A stretch of 64,000 bases of DNA from Shinisaurus crocodilurus (GCA_021292165.1 CM037877.1:113173289-113237288), one strand, 5' to 3'; positions 33,555 to 43,783 are shown, counted from the stretch's first letter. Made by a program: numbers and translations. Notes: a model not told the origin generated them from the letters alone.

Positions 33555-33742
33555 GTGTTTTATTTATTTATTTATTATATTTATACCCCGCCTTTTTTCC
33601 TGCAAGGAACCCAAGGCGGCTTACATAATCCTCCTCCTCTCCATTTTATCCTCACAACAACCCTGTGAGGTAGGTTAGGCTGAGAATCAGTGACTGGCCC
33701 AAAGTCACCCAGTGAGTTTCATGGCCAAACGGGGACTAGAAC

Positions 33743-33743
<1 letters not shown>
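33555..33743 (-). mobile_element. tRNA-derived SINE with L2-like tail, 5'-truncated
   Basis: On the minus strand the body 'ccagtcactgattctcagcc', 'taacctacctcacagggttg' and 'gtaagccgccttgggttcc' ends in 'gcggggtataaatataataa' and taaa repeats. The tRNA head stops at 'gggttctagtcc' (B box) next to the (TA)n tract. The tail resembles the L2 3' ends of this window, suggesting that LINE as its partner. Confidence 0.8.

Positions 33744-33774
<31 letters not shown>
33744..33774. repeat. (AT)n microsatellite
   Basis: Pure AT dinucleotides at the truncated end of the SINE. Confidence 0.95.
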
Positions 33775-33777
<3 letters not shown>

Positions 33778-34033
33778 CTTTTTGGCAGCTGGGATTTCTT
33801 CAAAGCAAAGTGGGAGCCTTTCGCTGCTGCCATTTTAATTTCCCATAAATTCCTCATAGATTTCCAAGTATCATTTGGAAGCTTTGAAGAATTTAATTGC
33901 CCTTGACGGAGAGATATATCTTGAAATGTGTTGGCACACAAATACATTGGGAAATAAGCCCTGCAGCTGTCTGTCTCGTTTTTGTTTGGTTTTTACAGCT
34001 ATCTTTTTTATCCCCTTTGTTGTTTTTTCTCTC

Positions 34034-34157
34034 TTTTCAGGTTCTTTGTCCATTGTGACTAGCCATGCCCGCCCTTGGCAACCATTTTATGGTTGTGCCC
34101 TGGACAGTTTCTCAAATTTCCAAATGTGCCCATGAGCCCCAAAGGTTGCCTACCCCT
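34034..34157 (-). mobile_element. hAT fragment, CAGGGGTAGGCAACC family
   Basis: Minus strand starts caggggtaggcaacctttgg at 34157 and continues 'catgggcacatttgg' and 'gagaaactgtccagggca'. The same order is found at 36943. The other end is missing. Confidence 0.75.
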
Positions 34158-34479
34158 GGTCTAGGTAATAGGAATGCCCCCATCTCCAAAGTTTGTGTCT
34201 AGTGTCTTTAGCTTTTCTGCTAGTGGAAAAGCCTTAAAGAACATCCCTCTGAATGTTTTGAGGGGGAAGAGATGGGGAAACCAAGAATATCTAGGCAGTT
34301 CTGATACATAAAAAAATAATATATTAGTACTGCACCCATGTGGCAAGGGCCTGGTGCTTCCACTGAGCCCAAGGCCATTAGAACTGTCAAGCATGAACAC
34401 AACTTCAGAACTCTAAGCAAGGGAGTAGGCAGCCTCTTCAAACTCAGGTTAATTTTAGTCTGGATAGGCACAATTACTG

Positions 34480-34815
34480 CCCATGGTGCACTTTGGGCTG
34501 GACCTTAGGGCCAAAGTCCAGGGCCCCACAACCCAGCCCCCCCCCACACACAAATGACCACCCAGAGAGTGGCTAGTGATGAGGGCAGTGGAAGCAAACT
34601 CCATTTTATCCCTGTAGTCATGATGATGCTATGATTTAAGTGAGATTAAAATACACAAGTGCACATGCTGAGATTATTTATTTGATCAGGGTTGGCAAAT
34701 ACTCTTAACATATCAGGAACGGAACGTAGAAGCAATTGTAAAGCATAGCATGGCAGGGTGGGGATGGGGAAGAGAATTGTAAATGGTATGGTTCACAACT
34801 GAAGTAATACACTTT
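34480..34815. mobile_element. hAT element, partial copy (empty-site reference)
   Basis: 'ggctggaccttagggccaaa', 'gtccagggccccaca', 'gaccacccagagagtggc' and 'cacatgctgagatt', then 'cttaacatatcaggaacg' and 'cacaactgaagtaat'. All are in the same order as 58901-59985, but here the two inserts of that copy are absent. Termini eroded. Confidence 0.72.
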
Positions 34816-34929
34816 TCATATCTGTGCATACATGCACTGGGGACGGGGGGGAAACAAACACGTACGTGCCATGATGTGCAAACATCATGCCCCAATGTCT
34901 ATACATACACATCTAGATTCAAAGTAGCA

Positions 34930-35204
34930 ATGGGCAAACCAGGGAAGGGATACTTCAAAGCTCAGTTCGACTCGCTCCTGTTCTTGTTTGCAGCTTGTGT
35001 TTCAGTTCGTTCAAATTGGAAAAGTTTTGTATTTTGAGAAAGTTGTGCATTTTTCAAGTACACATTTTGCAAACGCAAATGCAAGTTCAGGAATTTGTGA
35101 ATGTTTTTGGAGAACCTGCGCTCCCATTCGTGTTCGGGACTGAGAAAGGGGCATTTTTGCATGATTTGCAAACTGAAGCAAAGTTCTCATGCATCCCTAA
35201 AATG
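34930..35204. mobile_element. Non-autonomous repeat ending gcatcccta
   Basis: 'ttgagaaagttgtgcatttt', 'aagtacacattttgcaaac' and 'aagttctcatgcatcccta'. The same end and interior words occur at 46850-47142 ('aagttctcgtacatcccta'). Confidence 0.55.
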
Positions 35205-36243
35205 AACACAAGCATTATGTTTCTACAAGGCAATGCACATGTTTTGTCCACACCGACAGGTGTACATGAGTAGGTGGCCAACTAGTGACCAATGGGCTGG
35301 ATGGCAGCCCTCAGAATCAACCAATTTTAACTGGAAGCCTGATGGCCCTGTCAAAAGTTTTAAGAAACAGGCATCCTACCCTTGAATATAGTGTGCACTC
35401 TCTTTTTTGGATACTGCATGCTATTTGTAAACATATCTGTGTGAAATGCTACCTTTGGATTGATTTCAGTGATTAGTGAATCCCCCAGTGGTACCGAGTG
35501 GTCTAGACATGGAAACAACCAAAGAATTAACAAATGGAAGAACCATTCCACCAGTGATTTGAGGGGCATTTCTTTCTTTATGCTTCCAGTAGTAGTGCAC
35601 ATGCTGGAATCCTTTTCTTCCAGTGTTATCAAGCGAGTAGCACTTAAAATCCAAGGGGAATAAATCAATGAGGTCTTAAGGAAGCTACTTGGTCAGCAGC
35701 TCTCCAGAATGTATGTTTTGGGATGGGATGCGGGATTCAAGGTGGAGTCAGGAGCTAGTCCAGTGATACCTTCTGCCTTGCTGTCCTATATTCCTGGAGA
35801 CGTTCTGCAGACAACTGCCTTCCATGGCTTAAAGATTCTCCTTAAGTGAGAAGCAATATCTTCCCTCTCCCTTGTTTGATGAGATCCAGCACTTTGTAAT
35901 TGCACATCACAATACCTGGTATCTGGTGCTGCGACACGTTGAAGGGCACACCGGGAGCAGACGAACGCCGGATTTCATGAAAAAGTCACAAACCCAGCAA
36001 GGAAATGTGTGTAACGAATAGCGTGATTATACACCCCCTTAACCACACTCTTCTTCCCTCCTGCGGTGAATGCATTAGGCCTTATTTCAGGCAGGTGAAA
36101 TGGCAGTATTGTCTGTACACACACACCCCTCCTGCATTTATCAAAACATTTTATCACGTTTAAAAAGAATAATGCTTGACATTTACAGAACACATCAGAG
36201 ACTAAGATTAAGGACTAAGAGAACAGCAGGGTGGCTAAGGCCC
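35205..36243. other. Unassigned sequence
   Basis: No gene or known repeat recognised. Confidence 0.35.
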
Positions 36244-36315
36244 AGGGCCAGCCCTACCATTAGGCAGAGTGAGGCAGCTGCCTCAGGTGGCAGATGCAGA
36301 GGGGCAGGGACAAAA
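36244..36315. repeat. Diverged copy of the 9351/45063 repeat
   Basis: 'agggccagccctaccattag' and 'gaggcagctgcctcaggtgg'. Short and diverged. Confidence 0.45.
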
Positions 36316-36327
36316 CTGTGTGCTGTG

Positions 36328-36526
36328 CAGTGAAGGCTGTTAGCGCCAATGTCAATGGGGCTGTTTATCCTCTCCAGGTTTCAGTCTGAACTTTTAGGGA
36401 GGCATCCATAGTGCTGAACCCCATCCCCCAAATAGGTTCAGCACTATGGATAGCTCCTTTAAAGTTCAGATTGGCCCCGGAGTGGATACACCACCCCACC
36501 GACATTGGAGCCACCAGCCTCCACTG
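36328..36526. mobile_element. hAT MITE with 7/8 TSD
   Basis: cagtgaaggctgttagcgcc to 'ccaccagcctccactg', with inverted centre 'catagtgctgaacccc' / 'ggttcagcactatg'. Flanks are GTGCTGTG (36320-36327) and GTGCTATG (36527-36534). Same family as 2275-2469. Confidence 0.9.
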
Positions 36527-36768
36527 GTGCTATGTGGTGCCCCCTAAGCTAGTCTGGTGCCCTCAGGTGCAGTGGAGGATGCTGTCCCATCACCAGAGTT
36601 GAAGTAAGATTCACCAGCCAATCTGGTTGGCTTTTATACATGGAATGGAGGGCAGGAGGCGCCATCTTGTCCTTTGTCTCTGGCAGCAAAGTGTCTTGGG
36701 CTGTCCCTGCTAAGGCCACAGGCAGAAATGAGATTTTATCTGGGGGCTTCCTGGTGCACAGCTTTGTT

Positions 36769-36888
36769 CAGCCTTCCCCTACCTGGTGCCCTCCAGATGT
36801 GGTGGACTATAACTCCCATCATCCTCAACTGGGTATGATGGGAGTTGCAGTCCAACACATCTAGAGGGCACCAGGTGGGGGAAGGCTG
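36769..36888. mobile_element. Fold-back hAT MITE
   Basis: cagccttcccctacctggtg and 'caccaggtgggggaaggctg' are near-perfect inverted ends. Flanks GCTTTGTT and GCTTGGTC match 6/8. Confidence 0.85.
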
Positions 36889-37103
36889 GCTTGGTCTCCC
36901 ACACCACTGTACTGCGCAAGCAGCTGCTTTGACTGTCCAGATCAGGGGTAGGCAACCGTTTTGGGGCCCTGGGCACATTGGGCAATTTAAGAAACTGTCC
37001 AGGGCACTACCACAAAATGGCTGTCACGGGAGGTCTGGCTAGTCACCTCAGACAAGTAACCTGCCCAAAAGACTGAATACAAGGCAGAGATGGGGTCCGA
37101 ACC

Positions 37104-37231
37104 CAGGGATGGGGACTCGGACTCGGGGACTCGACTCGTGAGTCCGACTGAGTCCCCCCTCTGACTCGAGTCCCACTCGAGTCCCAATAATTTATGTGGG
37201 ACTCGAGACTCGACTCGGGACTCGAGCCCAA
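37104..37231 (+). mobile_element. GACTCGAG-arm hAT, truncated copy E
   Basis: Matches the first 128 bp of the 147-bp unit of the complete copies: cagggatggggactcggact, 'ctcgactcgtgagtccgact' and 'gggactcgagactcgactcg'. The match ends at 'ccaaggactc', just before the expected terminus, and continues as a CCG repeat. No duplication is seen on the right. Confidence 0.82.
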
Positions 37232-37325
37232 GGACTCCGCCGCCGCCGCCACCGCCACCGCCCTCACCTCACCTCCGCCGCCCTCACCTCCTCCTCCTCC
37301 TCCTCCTCCTCCTCCTCCTCCGCCG
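37232..37325. repeat. (CCG/CCA)n-(CCT)n GC-rich microsatellite
   Basis: Compound trinucleotide tract, GC-rich and CpG-containing. Apparent long frames across it are homopolymer translations. Confidence 0.9.
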
Positions 37326-37391
37326 GTGACCTTGTCGCCATCGCCGTCGCCATCGCACACAGCACGCCGCGTCACGCCGCCAGCGCCGTCG

Positions 37392-37528
37392 CTCTGTTTT
37401 TGGCGGGGTTGCTGTGGTTCCTCCCGCCAAAAACAGAGTGCCGTCACTAGCGGCGTGACGCGGCATGCGTCACGCCAACACACTAAATGGCACCAGTTTG
37501 CTGTTGGCACTGCTTTCTGTGCCAACAG
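37392..37528. other. Three consecutive perfect hairpins
   Basis: Stem 1 is 16 bp: ctctgtttttggcggg (37392-37407) and its complement at 37423-37438. Stem 2 is 10 bp: ggcgtgacgc (37452-37461) with 37467-37476 and a 5-nt loop. Stem 3 is 10 bp: ctgttggcac (37501-37510) with 37519-37528 and an 8-nt loop. All are error-free, unlike the eroded sequence around them. Confidence 0.85.
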
Positions 37529-37766
37529 AAACCTGCTTCACACAGAAGACAAACTCTTTTTCTCTCCCCATCCACCACCAACACCCCCCTGCCTCTCTCT
37601 CACTCTCTCGCTCTCTTGCCAATGCTCTCTGAAGCATTCCCAGCTGCAGGCAAGAAAATGGGCTAACCGAAAAAATGAAGTGGGACAGGCAGGGCACCTC
37701 AGTGGGTACCACGAAAGGTGTCTGGGGGTACCCTAGTGCCTGCGGGCACCACTTTGCCCTCCCCTG

Positions 37767-38052
37767 ATCCAGACAACCCCTTTTTAGGAAAGTTTTTTTT
37801 TTTCTTAAAGAAAGAAACCAGCAGTGGGTTGGTCTGAGATGATTTATTCATCTGACTGGCCTCCGTCTCAGAGAAAAGATGCGGTTAACAACAAGACGCG
37901 TAGAACTGGCTCTCGCTGTACTGTTACTCGGCAATGCGCATACCGGTGTCACAGAGATCGGGTTCAGAAGCGTTAGCATGATGAATGAGGCTGGGAGGCT
38001 GTTCTAGGATCACCCTTTCTCCAGTTGCCATTAGAATGTGGATCACTGTTTC
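37767..38052. other. Unassigned sequence
   Basis: Short stretch with a T-run at 37793-37803. Nothing recognised. Confidence 0.35.
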
Positions 38053-38740
38053 CAGGGATGGGGACTCGGACTCCAGGACTCGACTCGTGAGTCGGACTGA
38101 GTCCCCCTTTGACTCGAGTTGGACTCGAGTCCCAATATTTTTAATGGGACTCGAGACTCGACTCGGGACTCGAGACCAAGGACTCGTCAACATCCCTGCT
38201 TGATGCCACCTGCAGGTGCTGTCTGGACCTAGTTGCAGTAACAATAGAAGTTTATTTTTTAAAATCATTTTCCTAATGCAACCTTTCAGACATTTTGGGT
38301 TTGGCTGCCTCTGCCTGCCTGTTTGGGGTTCTCAGCCTCCTCTGCCTGCCTGGTCTCTTCTTAACCAGTTCCACAGTTTGAATTGTCCAAGACAAACGCC
38401 TCTGCTTGGCTGCTTTGGGGTTCCCTGCCTCCTCTGCCTGCCTGGTTATTTTGGGTTTGTCTGCCTGGTCTGTTCTTGTCAAAATCAGTTGCAGAGTTTT
38501 GAGATAAAAAGGCACACTTGTGCCTAGAATTTATTTAAGCCACACATCTGAAGTAGCCTTATTTTGTTGGGAAAACCCCCCATGGATTTTAATAGGGACT
38601 CGTGGAGTCAGCTTTGGGAGTCACTCGGGACTCGTGAGTCACCATTTTGGACCAAGGACTTGGACTCGGACTCGAGACTCGGGTCCAAAGACTCGTGACT
38701 CGACTCGTGACTCGAGACCAAGGACTCTTCAACATCCCTG
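38053..38740 (+). mobile_element. GACTCGAG-arm hAT element, copy B
   Basis: 688 bp from CAGGGATG to CATCCCTG, flanked by perfect ACTGTTTC (38045-38052, 38741-38748). The palindromic unit 38053-38198 ends in its own CATCCCTG. Then come 'cttgatgccacctgcaggtg', a T/A-rich piece, two 'ctgcctgcctg' repeat blocks, 'aggcacacttgtgcctagaa' and the long right arm. No transposase frame. Confidence 0.95.
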
Positions 38741-38989
38741 ACTGTTTCTGCATACATGTAGCACCCAGTTCACACTTCCACCTCTTCATGGGAAAGTGTC
38801 CTGTAGCGTAATAGCGTCAGGGCCCGTGGTCGGAAGGTAAACAGGCCATCAAGGAACGGGGAGGTCTAGCTGTCTGTCACTGAGGAGCCAAGCAAAAGTC
38901 AACAGCTGTACTGGACTCCTATTGAGCCGTATAGCATCCTAGTGACTCTCTTGGATCACGTGATCCCTGCTGGGTTGATTGCTGAAATA
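38741..38989. other. Unassigned sequence
   Basis: Nothing recognised. Confidence 0.3.
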
Positions 38990-39420
38990 CTCTCTCTGGC
39001 TATCTGGCATCACAGCAGAGGCTCGGCCAGCAATGCCCTCCTTTTGCAACCAGCCAAGACTAGGAACGCCAGGTCCCATCACTGGACTCAACTGTTCAAG
39101 ATTCCAGCTTCTTATATGAGAAAGGACTTCCCATTCTTCACTCCTGCTTGGAATCCCCTCTCAGAACAGGTGTCTTCCTTCCTTTCTTCAAATCCCACCT
39201 CTTTCACAAAGGGGTCTGGTTTTTACCCCTGTAAAAAGGGCTGCCCCCACCTGGAAATGATTTTATTTTGTATTTAAATTGTGTTCTTTATTTATTTGTT
39301 TTTATGCTATGTTTTAATTAAGATTTTGTTAATCTGGATTTTTATTGTTAGCCACCTTGAGCATCATTTTTTGTTTTTGTTTTTGTGGAAGGGCAGGATA
39401 GAAATTTAATAATAAAATAA
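38990..39420 (+). mobile_element. L2-like LINE 3' end
   Basis: The C-terminal frame contains FTPAWNPLSEQVSSFLSS, a diverged WN-LP block. It is followed by an AT-rich UTR, 'ttagccaccttgagcatc' and a tail of aaataaaat units. Confidence 0.65.
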
Positions 39421-39550
39421 AATAAAATAAAAATAAAAATTTAATTTCTATCGTGCCCTTTTGCAAAAAAAAAAAAAAAAATGACGCTCAAGGCAGCTAA
39501 CAATAAAAATCCAGATTAACAAAATCTTAATTAAAACAGCATAAAAACAA
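39298..39550. repeat. Inverted pair of LINE 3' tails
   Basis: 39298-39369 and 39479-39550 are near-identical inverted copies of about 72 bp ('ttaagattttgttaatctgg' in one, its complement in the other), separated by about 110 bp of A-rich tail sequence. Two tails of the same LINE family joined tail to tail. Confidence 0.88.
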
Positions 39551-39559
39551 ATAATAATA

Positions 39560-39624
39560 AGGATGTTATTTATTAGAAAATTTCTTCCCTGCCTTTGGAC
39601 CCCCAAGGCGGCTTCCAGATTAAA
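39560..39624 (-). mobile_element. SINE or LINE tail fragment
   Basis: 'tttcttccctgcctttgg' and 'ccaaggcggcttccagatt' recall the minus-strand 3' end of the tRNA/L2-tailed SINE. Confidence 0.4.
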
Positions 39625-39648
39625 ACACACACACACACACACACACAC
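39625..39648. repeat. (AC)n microsatellite
   Basis: Pure AC dinucleotides. Confidence 0.95.
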
Positions 39649-40495
39649 CAAACAACAAATACAATGTATCAATTAAATCAGTACCATTGTTAAAACAGTA
39701 GCACAAGAGGGACATAAAACAACTAGGGTTGGTTTAAAAATGCATCGCCACATCCGGAGATTAAAACACATTAAAGGCACGGTGATTGTTTTTTTAAAAA
39801 TTACTAGTTGCTATAGTAACCTATAGCAGTATTTGCACATAATCAGTCCCTATTATCTGTGCCCCCTCTCCAGGACTAGCCCAAGACATTTTGCTGCCTG
39901 AGGTGAAAGACAAGATGGCACCCCTCCCATTCCACCTAGAGGAGCCGACCGGACTGGCGGCTGAATTTTACTTCGACACTGCTGATAGGACAATCTCTTC
40001 AGCATCATCACCTGAGGGCAGCAGGCTAGTTTAGGGACAGCAGGGCAGATTACAAAGAACAGACAGCTCTGCCCTCCAGCAGAGGAGAATGCCAAGGGGA
40101 GGCCACTGCTGCTCTCTCCACATGACCCCTCACCTGCCGCCTGAAGGAAGCCACCTCATTGGCTCTGCCTCTCTCCCAGTGTTGTCACCTGCCAACTCTT
40201 TGTGGTGGGGACTCCTCTGTTGCCTAGGCTACTCCATAAAGTACCAGATATGCTGATCTTAATCATTACAGCATCTTATGTGAACGTCCCTGGTTGGTTG
40301 TTGCTGGTTGCTGTGCTACCCCTGGTCTTGTTTCCTGTGCTTCCTCCTCTCATGATATGTACAGCTGAGGAATGGAGACCTGTCCCCAGGATCCAGGGTT
40401 TGGCTCCCTGAATGTTGGGGTCCTTCCACCGCTCCCAGTTTTTTCTTTTTTTCTTTTCTGGAGTGGAGCTGTAACTGCCCTGTCTGCAGAGGTGG
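39649..40495. other. Unassigned sequence
   Basis: No gene recognised. 39870-39920 ('attttgctgcctgaggtg') recalls a common vertebrate interspersed repeat, but is short. Confidence 0.35.
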
Positions 40496-40499
40496 AAAT

Positions 40500-40702
40500 A
40501 CAGTGTGATATAGCTCAGTGTGATAGAGCACCTGCTTTGCATGCAGAAGGTCCCAGGTTCGATTCCCAGCATCTCCAGGTAGGGCTAAGAAAGAATCTTG
40601 CCTGAAACCCTCCTGGAGAGCCACTGCCAGTCAGTGTCGACAGTACTGGGCTAGATGGACCAAGGGTCTGCCTCGGTATAAGGCACCTTAGTCCCTATGT
40701 TC
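40500..40702 (+). mobile_element. tRNA-derived SINE with CR1-type tail
   Basis: The RNA polymerase III promoter is intact: A box tagctcagtgtgatagagca (40511-40530) and a consensus B box ggttcgattcc (40556-40566), with a 'tttgcatgcagaagg' anticodon-arm-like region between. The body has 'gaaaccctcctggagagcc' and the tail 'actgggctagatggaccaag' with 'aaggcacctta' and ctatgttc, resembling CR1 3' ends, so CR1 is the likely partner. It is not a tRNA gene: no acceptor pairing follows the T arm. Confidence 0.9.
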
Positions 40703-42000
40703 CGACATGCAGCTCCTTGATGCAAGTTTGCAGTTTTATATTAGAACATACTGGGCTGGATTCAGCTTCTTTAGCGCCGGCAGGCACATCCCATGAGTGG
40801 AGTTCCATTCAGGATGCTCCTGTCGGAGGAACGGGGCAGGGAGGCAATCTTCATTGCTTCCCTCTCCCTCTGCAGCCATCAGTGCTATCTCCCCCACTGT
40901 TCTGGAGGGTCCCCCAACCCCCCAGAGCATATCTGAGGTGGCATGGGAGACTACTGGGGGGGGGGGATAACAAAGATTGCCATCACCTCCATTCCACAGT
41001 GGGATTCTCCTGCTGGATCAGAAGCCTCTTCTGGATCGAAGGATCCCTCCCATCTGTGGAAAGATTATGCTGGATCCAACCATCTGTGTTTTCTGATTCC
41101 GTAGACAAATAAAGCCTCCCCAGATACAATCAATTTGCCTACATCTTTATCTGAGATAACAATGCCCTTGCTATTTGGAAAAAAAAAAAAAACATCCTGA
41201 AAATATTGGGACTTCTTGTTTAGTTTTCTGAAATGAAATGAAATGTGTATTTGCATTGTGGTATAATTTGCCAAGCCAAGAGAATATTAGTAGAAATTGG
41301 ACACATTTTAAATTAATGAGTTTTCTGAACAAACATGAAAGTGGGGGGATGCGATTGCAATTACACAATACAATAATTTTCTGAGAGGGAGAGGATTTTC
41401 TCTTTCTCTCTCCTTTGCATACTTTGTCTCAAAATCATTTGTTTCTGTCTTCAGGTTTCTTAAAATCCTAGGCTGGAGGGGGAAAGGGGTTAATATTAGC
41501 TGCCAATAAGTACGATATAGGAAGATTGAATAGGCTTAATTGGAATCCGGTGTTAAAAAGATAACACTGGCTGCTATAGCAGAAGAGAGATCAGGCCTTC
41601 TTTGTTAAGGAAGTATGTGCTTGAGTGTGGGTGCCCAAGGTCGTGTTAACTGCAGTTTACCATGCAAAGCATCTGTTCTTTCAAAGGGGGGGGATGTTTG
41701 CATAGCCACATATGCTCCTGTTACTGCCACTGTAGGTTGCAAAGGCTTTGTAGAAGTTAGAAAGGAAATATAGGGTTAAATCCAAGGTTGCACTAGTGGA
41801 CTCTCTCTGATTCCCACCTGCAGCCCTCCATGCCACCAGAAAATCTGCTCTGGGGGGTTTCCTAGCCCTTCGGAGTAGATTTTGAGGGTGCCGGAAGGCT
41901 TGGCGAGAGGGGGACACTCCTGGTTCTGCTGACAGAACTGCTTCCATCATCGGAATGGAACAATTGCCTTTAACTCATACTGTTCTCAACCCCAGGTGGA

Positions 42001-42004
<4 letters not shown>

Positions 42005-42046
<42 letters not shown>
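42005..42046. repeat. (GT)n microsatellite
   Basis: About 20 GT units. Confidence 0.95.
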
Positions 42047-42417
42047 GCTGTGTGGCATCATTTACAAGGGAAAATCAGTGGGTGGGAGGGGATACTTTCT
42101 AGTCTTTTGAAAGAGCCCCCCCCCCTTGCAAGCTCCAAAATCAGAACTAAGCATAGCTAGGTGGAAAACATTTGGAGTGCGCGGGAGGTTCAGACAAAAA
42201 TGGGTAGGAACAGGAAGGCTTAAGCTCCCCCCCCCCCGATATTTGCCTGCATTCTCCCTCACCCCTGAAGGTTCTCCACTCAGCTAGGCTTAGTCCACTC
42301 CTGCAATCCTCTCCTGGAAGGGCCTCATGATCCAAGCACTCCCTGTGTTTTTCGCAAAGGGTCATGCCTTTGCTGAAATAATGTGTCATTTGGTCCATAG
42401 GATAGCCCAGCCTCCCA

Positions 42418-42494
42418 CAACTTGGTGCCCTCCAGATGTGTTGGACTACAACTCCCATCATTCCCAGCCAGCATAGACCATCGGGGAAGGCTAG
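42418..42494. mobile_element. MITE (ccctccagatg type), internally deleted
   Basis: cagcctcccacaacttggtg, 'gttggactacaactcccatc' and a short right end 'ggggaaggcta'. The second arm is mostly missing. Confidence 0.65.
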
Positions 42495-43351
42495 ACCATT
42501 GTTGCTTTCCTCCCAGTGCCAACAGCAGCATCGGAGGAGTGATTTTCACAAGGACCTCAGCAAGGGAGCAAAGGGTTAGACTCCCCCCCCCCTTGCAGTG
42601 ATCCTGATGATTATCACCCTCCCCTCCAATGCCTGCTATTTGCATTTTTTAAAAATGTGCTCATTATGCGCAAGGTGCATTTAACTGTAGCTTCTGGATT
42701 GGCCATGACTCAACAGGGAGCTGGATGGAATCCACAGGAAGCTGGTGGTTAGAAAGAAGAACTGTGACAGTATGCGTCTTGGTTGCAATCATGCTTTACA
42801 TTTGAAGTGTGCACTTGAAGCAACTTAGGTGCTCATGTAAAAAAAAAAAAGGAAAGTCTGAAGTAGCTGATCATCTGGAGATTTAAAAAGCAGCGGGCAA
42901 ATCATAGTTCTCACAGTATCATCAGGAGTGTGGTGTTGGCAACCCAAGGCAACCCAACTCTAGGACTTGATCCTAGACTAGCGTTTAATCCATCTTCTCC
43001 CCAAAGAGTCTAATGTTATGTTTCTATATAGAGGCCTTATTATCTCAGGCAGGCACAGTTTCCCCCTTGCTGATGAATTGCATTTACACCAGTTCTAGTG
43101 GTAAACTTTACTTAATTCCGGTGTCTCATGTGACTGTTTTTCTTACGATTGCCAATATTGAATTGGCAGCCAAGTCCATGGCTCCCTTATGCAAGGCAAA
43201 TAGTAGCCATTTTTGTATTTTCCTGCGAGGGATTGACTATGGAAGAAATGTTCATAATTCAGTGATGCCAGCCATTTCATCAGAGCTTAGGAAAACTACT
43301 AGTAAAGTAGTTACAAAGGGCCAGATGTTCAAACTGGCACACATATTTATA

Positions 43352-43601
43352 CAGTCATGCCTTGGATTGAGAGCATAATTTGTTCCGGAAACCTGCTTGT
43401 AATCCAAAACACTCTTATATCAAAACGAAATTCCCCCCAAAAAAATTGTACAGAGATTTTTAATTTAAGCTGTACTGCAGTACTTGTATTGCAAGACGTC
43501 GCTTGTATATCAAGTCAAATTTTTTAAAATAAATATTTAAAAATTTGCTTGTCTTGCAAAACGCTCTCAAACCAAGTTACTTGTAATGCAAGGTATTACT
43601 G
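43352..43601. mobile_element. Tc1/mariner-type MITE with TA duplication
   Basis: 250 bp. Left end cagtcatgccttggattgag; right end 'gtaatgcaaggtattactg'; TA on both sides (43350-43351, 43602-43603). The inner words 'ttgcaagacgtcgcttg' and 'gcttgtcttgcaaaacgc' are inverted partners. It has no transposase. A half copy lies at 694-815. Confidence 0.85.
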
Positions 43602-43783
43602 TATTTATTTATACCTACTCCTTCCCTGTGAGGCCCTTAGTGATAGCAAGAAGAATTAAACGAACTTTGGCCTTTCCAGGTGTTTATTAGTAGAAAATGG
43701 AGGTGGAGAAAGGGAAGATTCTGAAACTCCCCCCCCCCCAAGTCTCCCATTCACAATTCAATGGGAAAGGTGGGGATTAGTGC

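Larger units (their letters stand above)
36943..37766. mobile_element. hAT element (CAGGGGTAGGC) with inner GACTCGAG arm and GC-rich insert
   Basis: Left end caggggtaggcaaccgtttt; right end 'actttgccctcccctg'. Flanks are GTCCAGAT and ATCCAGAC, a 6/8 match whose two differences are transitions. From 37104 a CAGGGATG arm of the GACTCGAG family runs to about 37231, then changes abruptly to CCG/CCT/CAC-rich DNA (37232-37500) with CpG-rich hairpins. The inner arm lacks its CATCCCTG partner. Confidence 0.75.
40703..43349. other. Mostly unassigned sequence
   Basis: A long stretch without gene signatures. It includes an A-run at 41179-41191, AT-rich DNA around 41100-41600 that looks single-copy, a (GT)n array and one MITE listed separately. 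Confidence 0.35.

Noticed and set aside
37043..37736. 160- and 180-codon frames, apparently Gly- or Pro-rich proteins
   Set aside because: They run across the CCG/CCT microsatellite and transposon arms on both strands, and no splice or domain evidence was seen.
40500..40580. Candidate tRNA gene
   Set aside because: A and B boxes are present, but there is no acceptor stem partner or discriminator region; the sequence continues as a SINE body.
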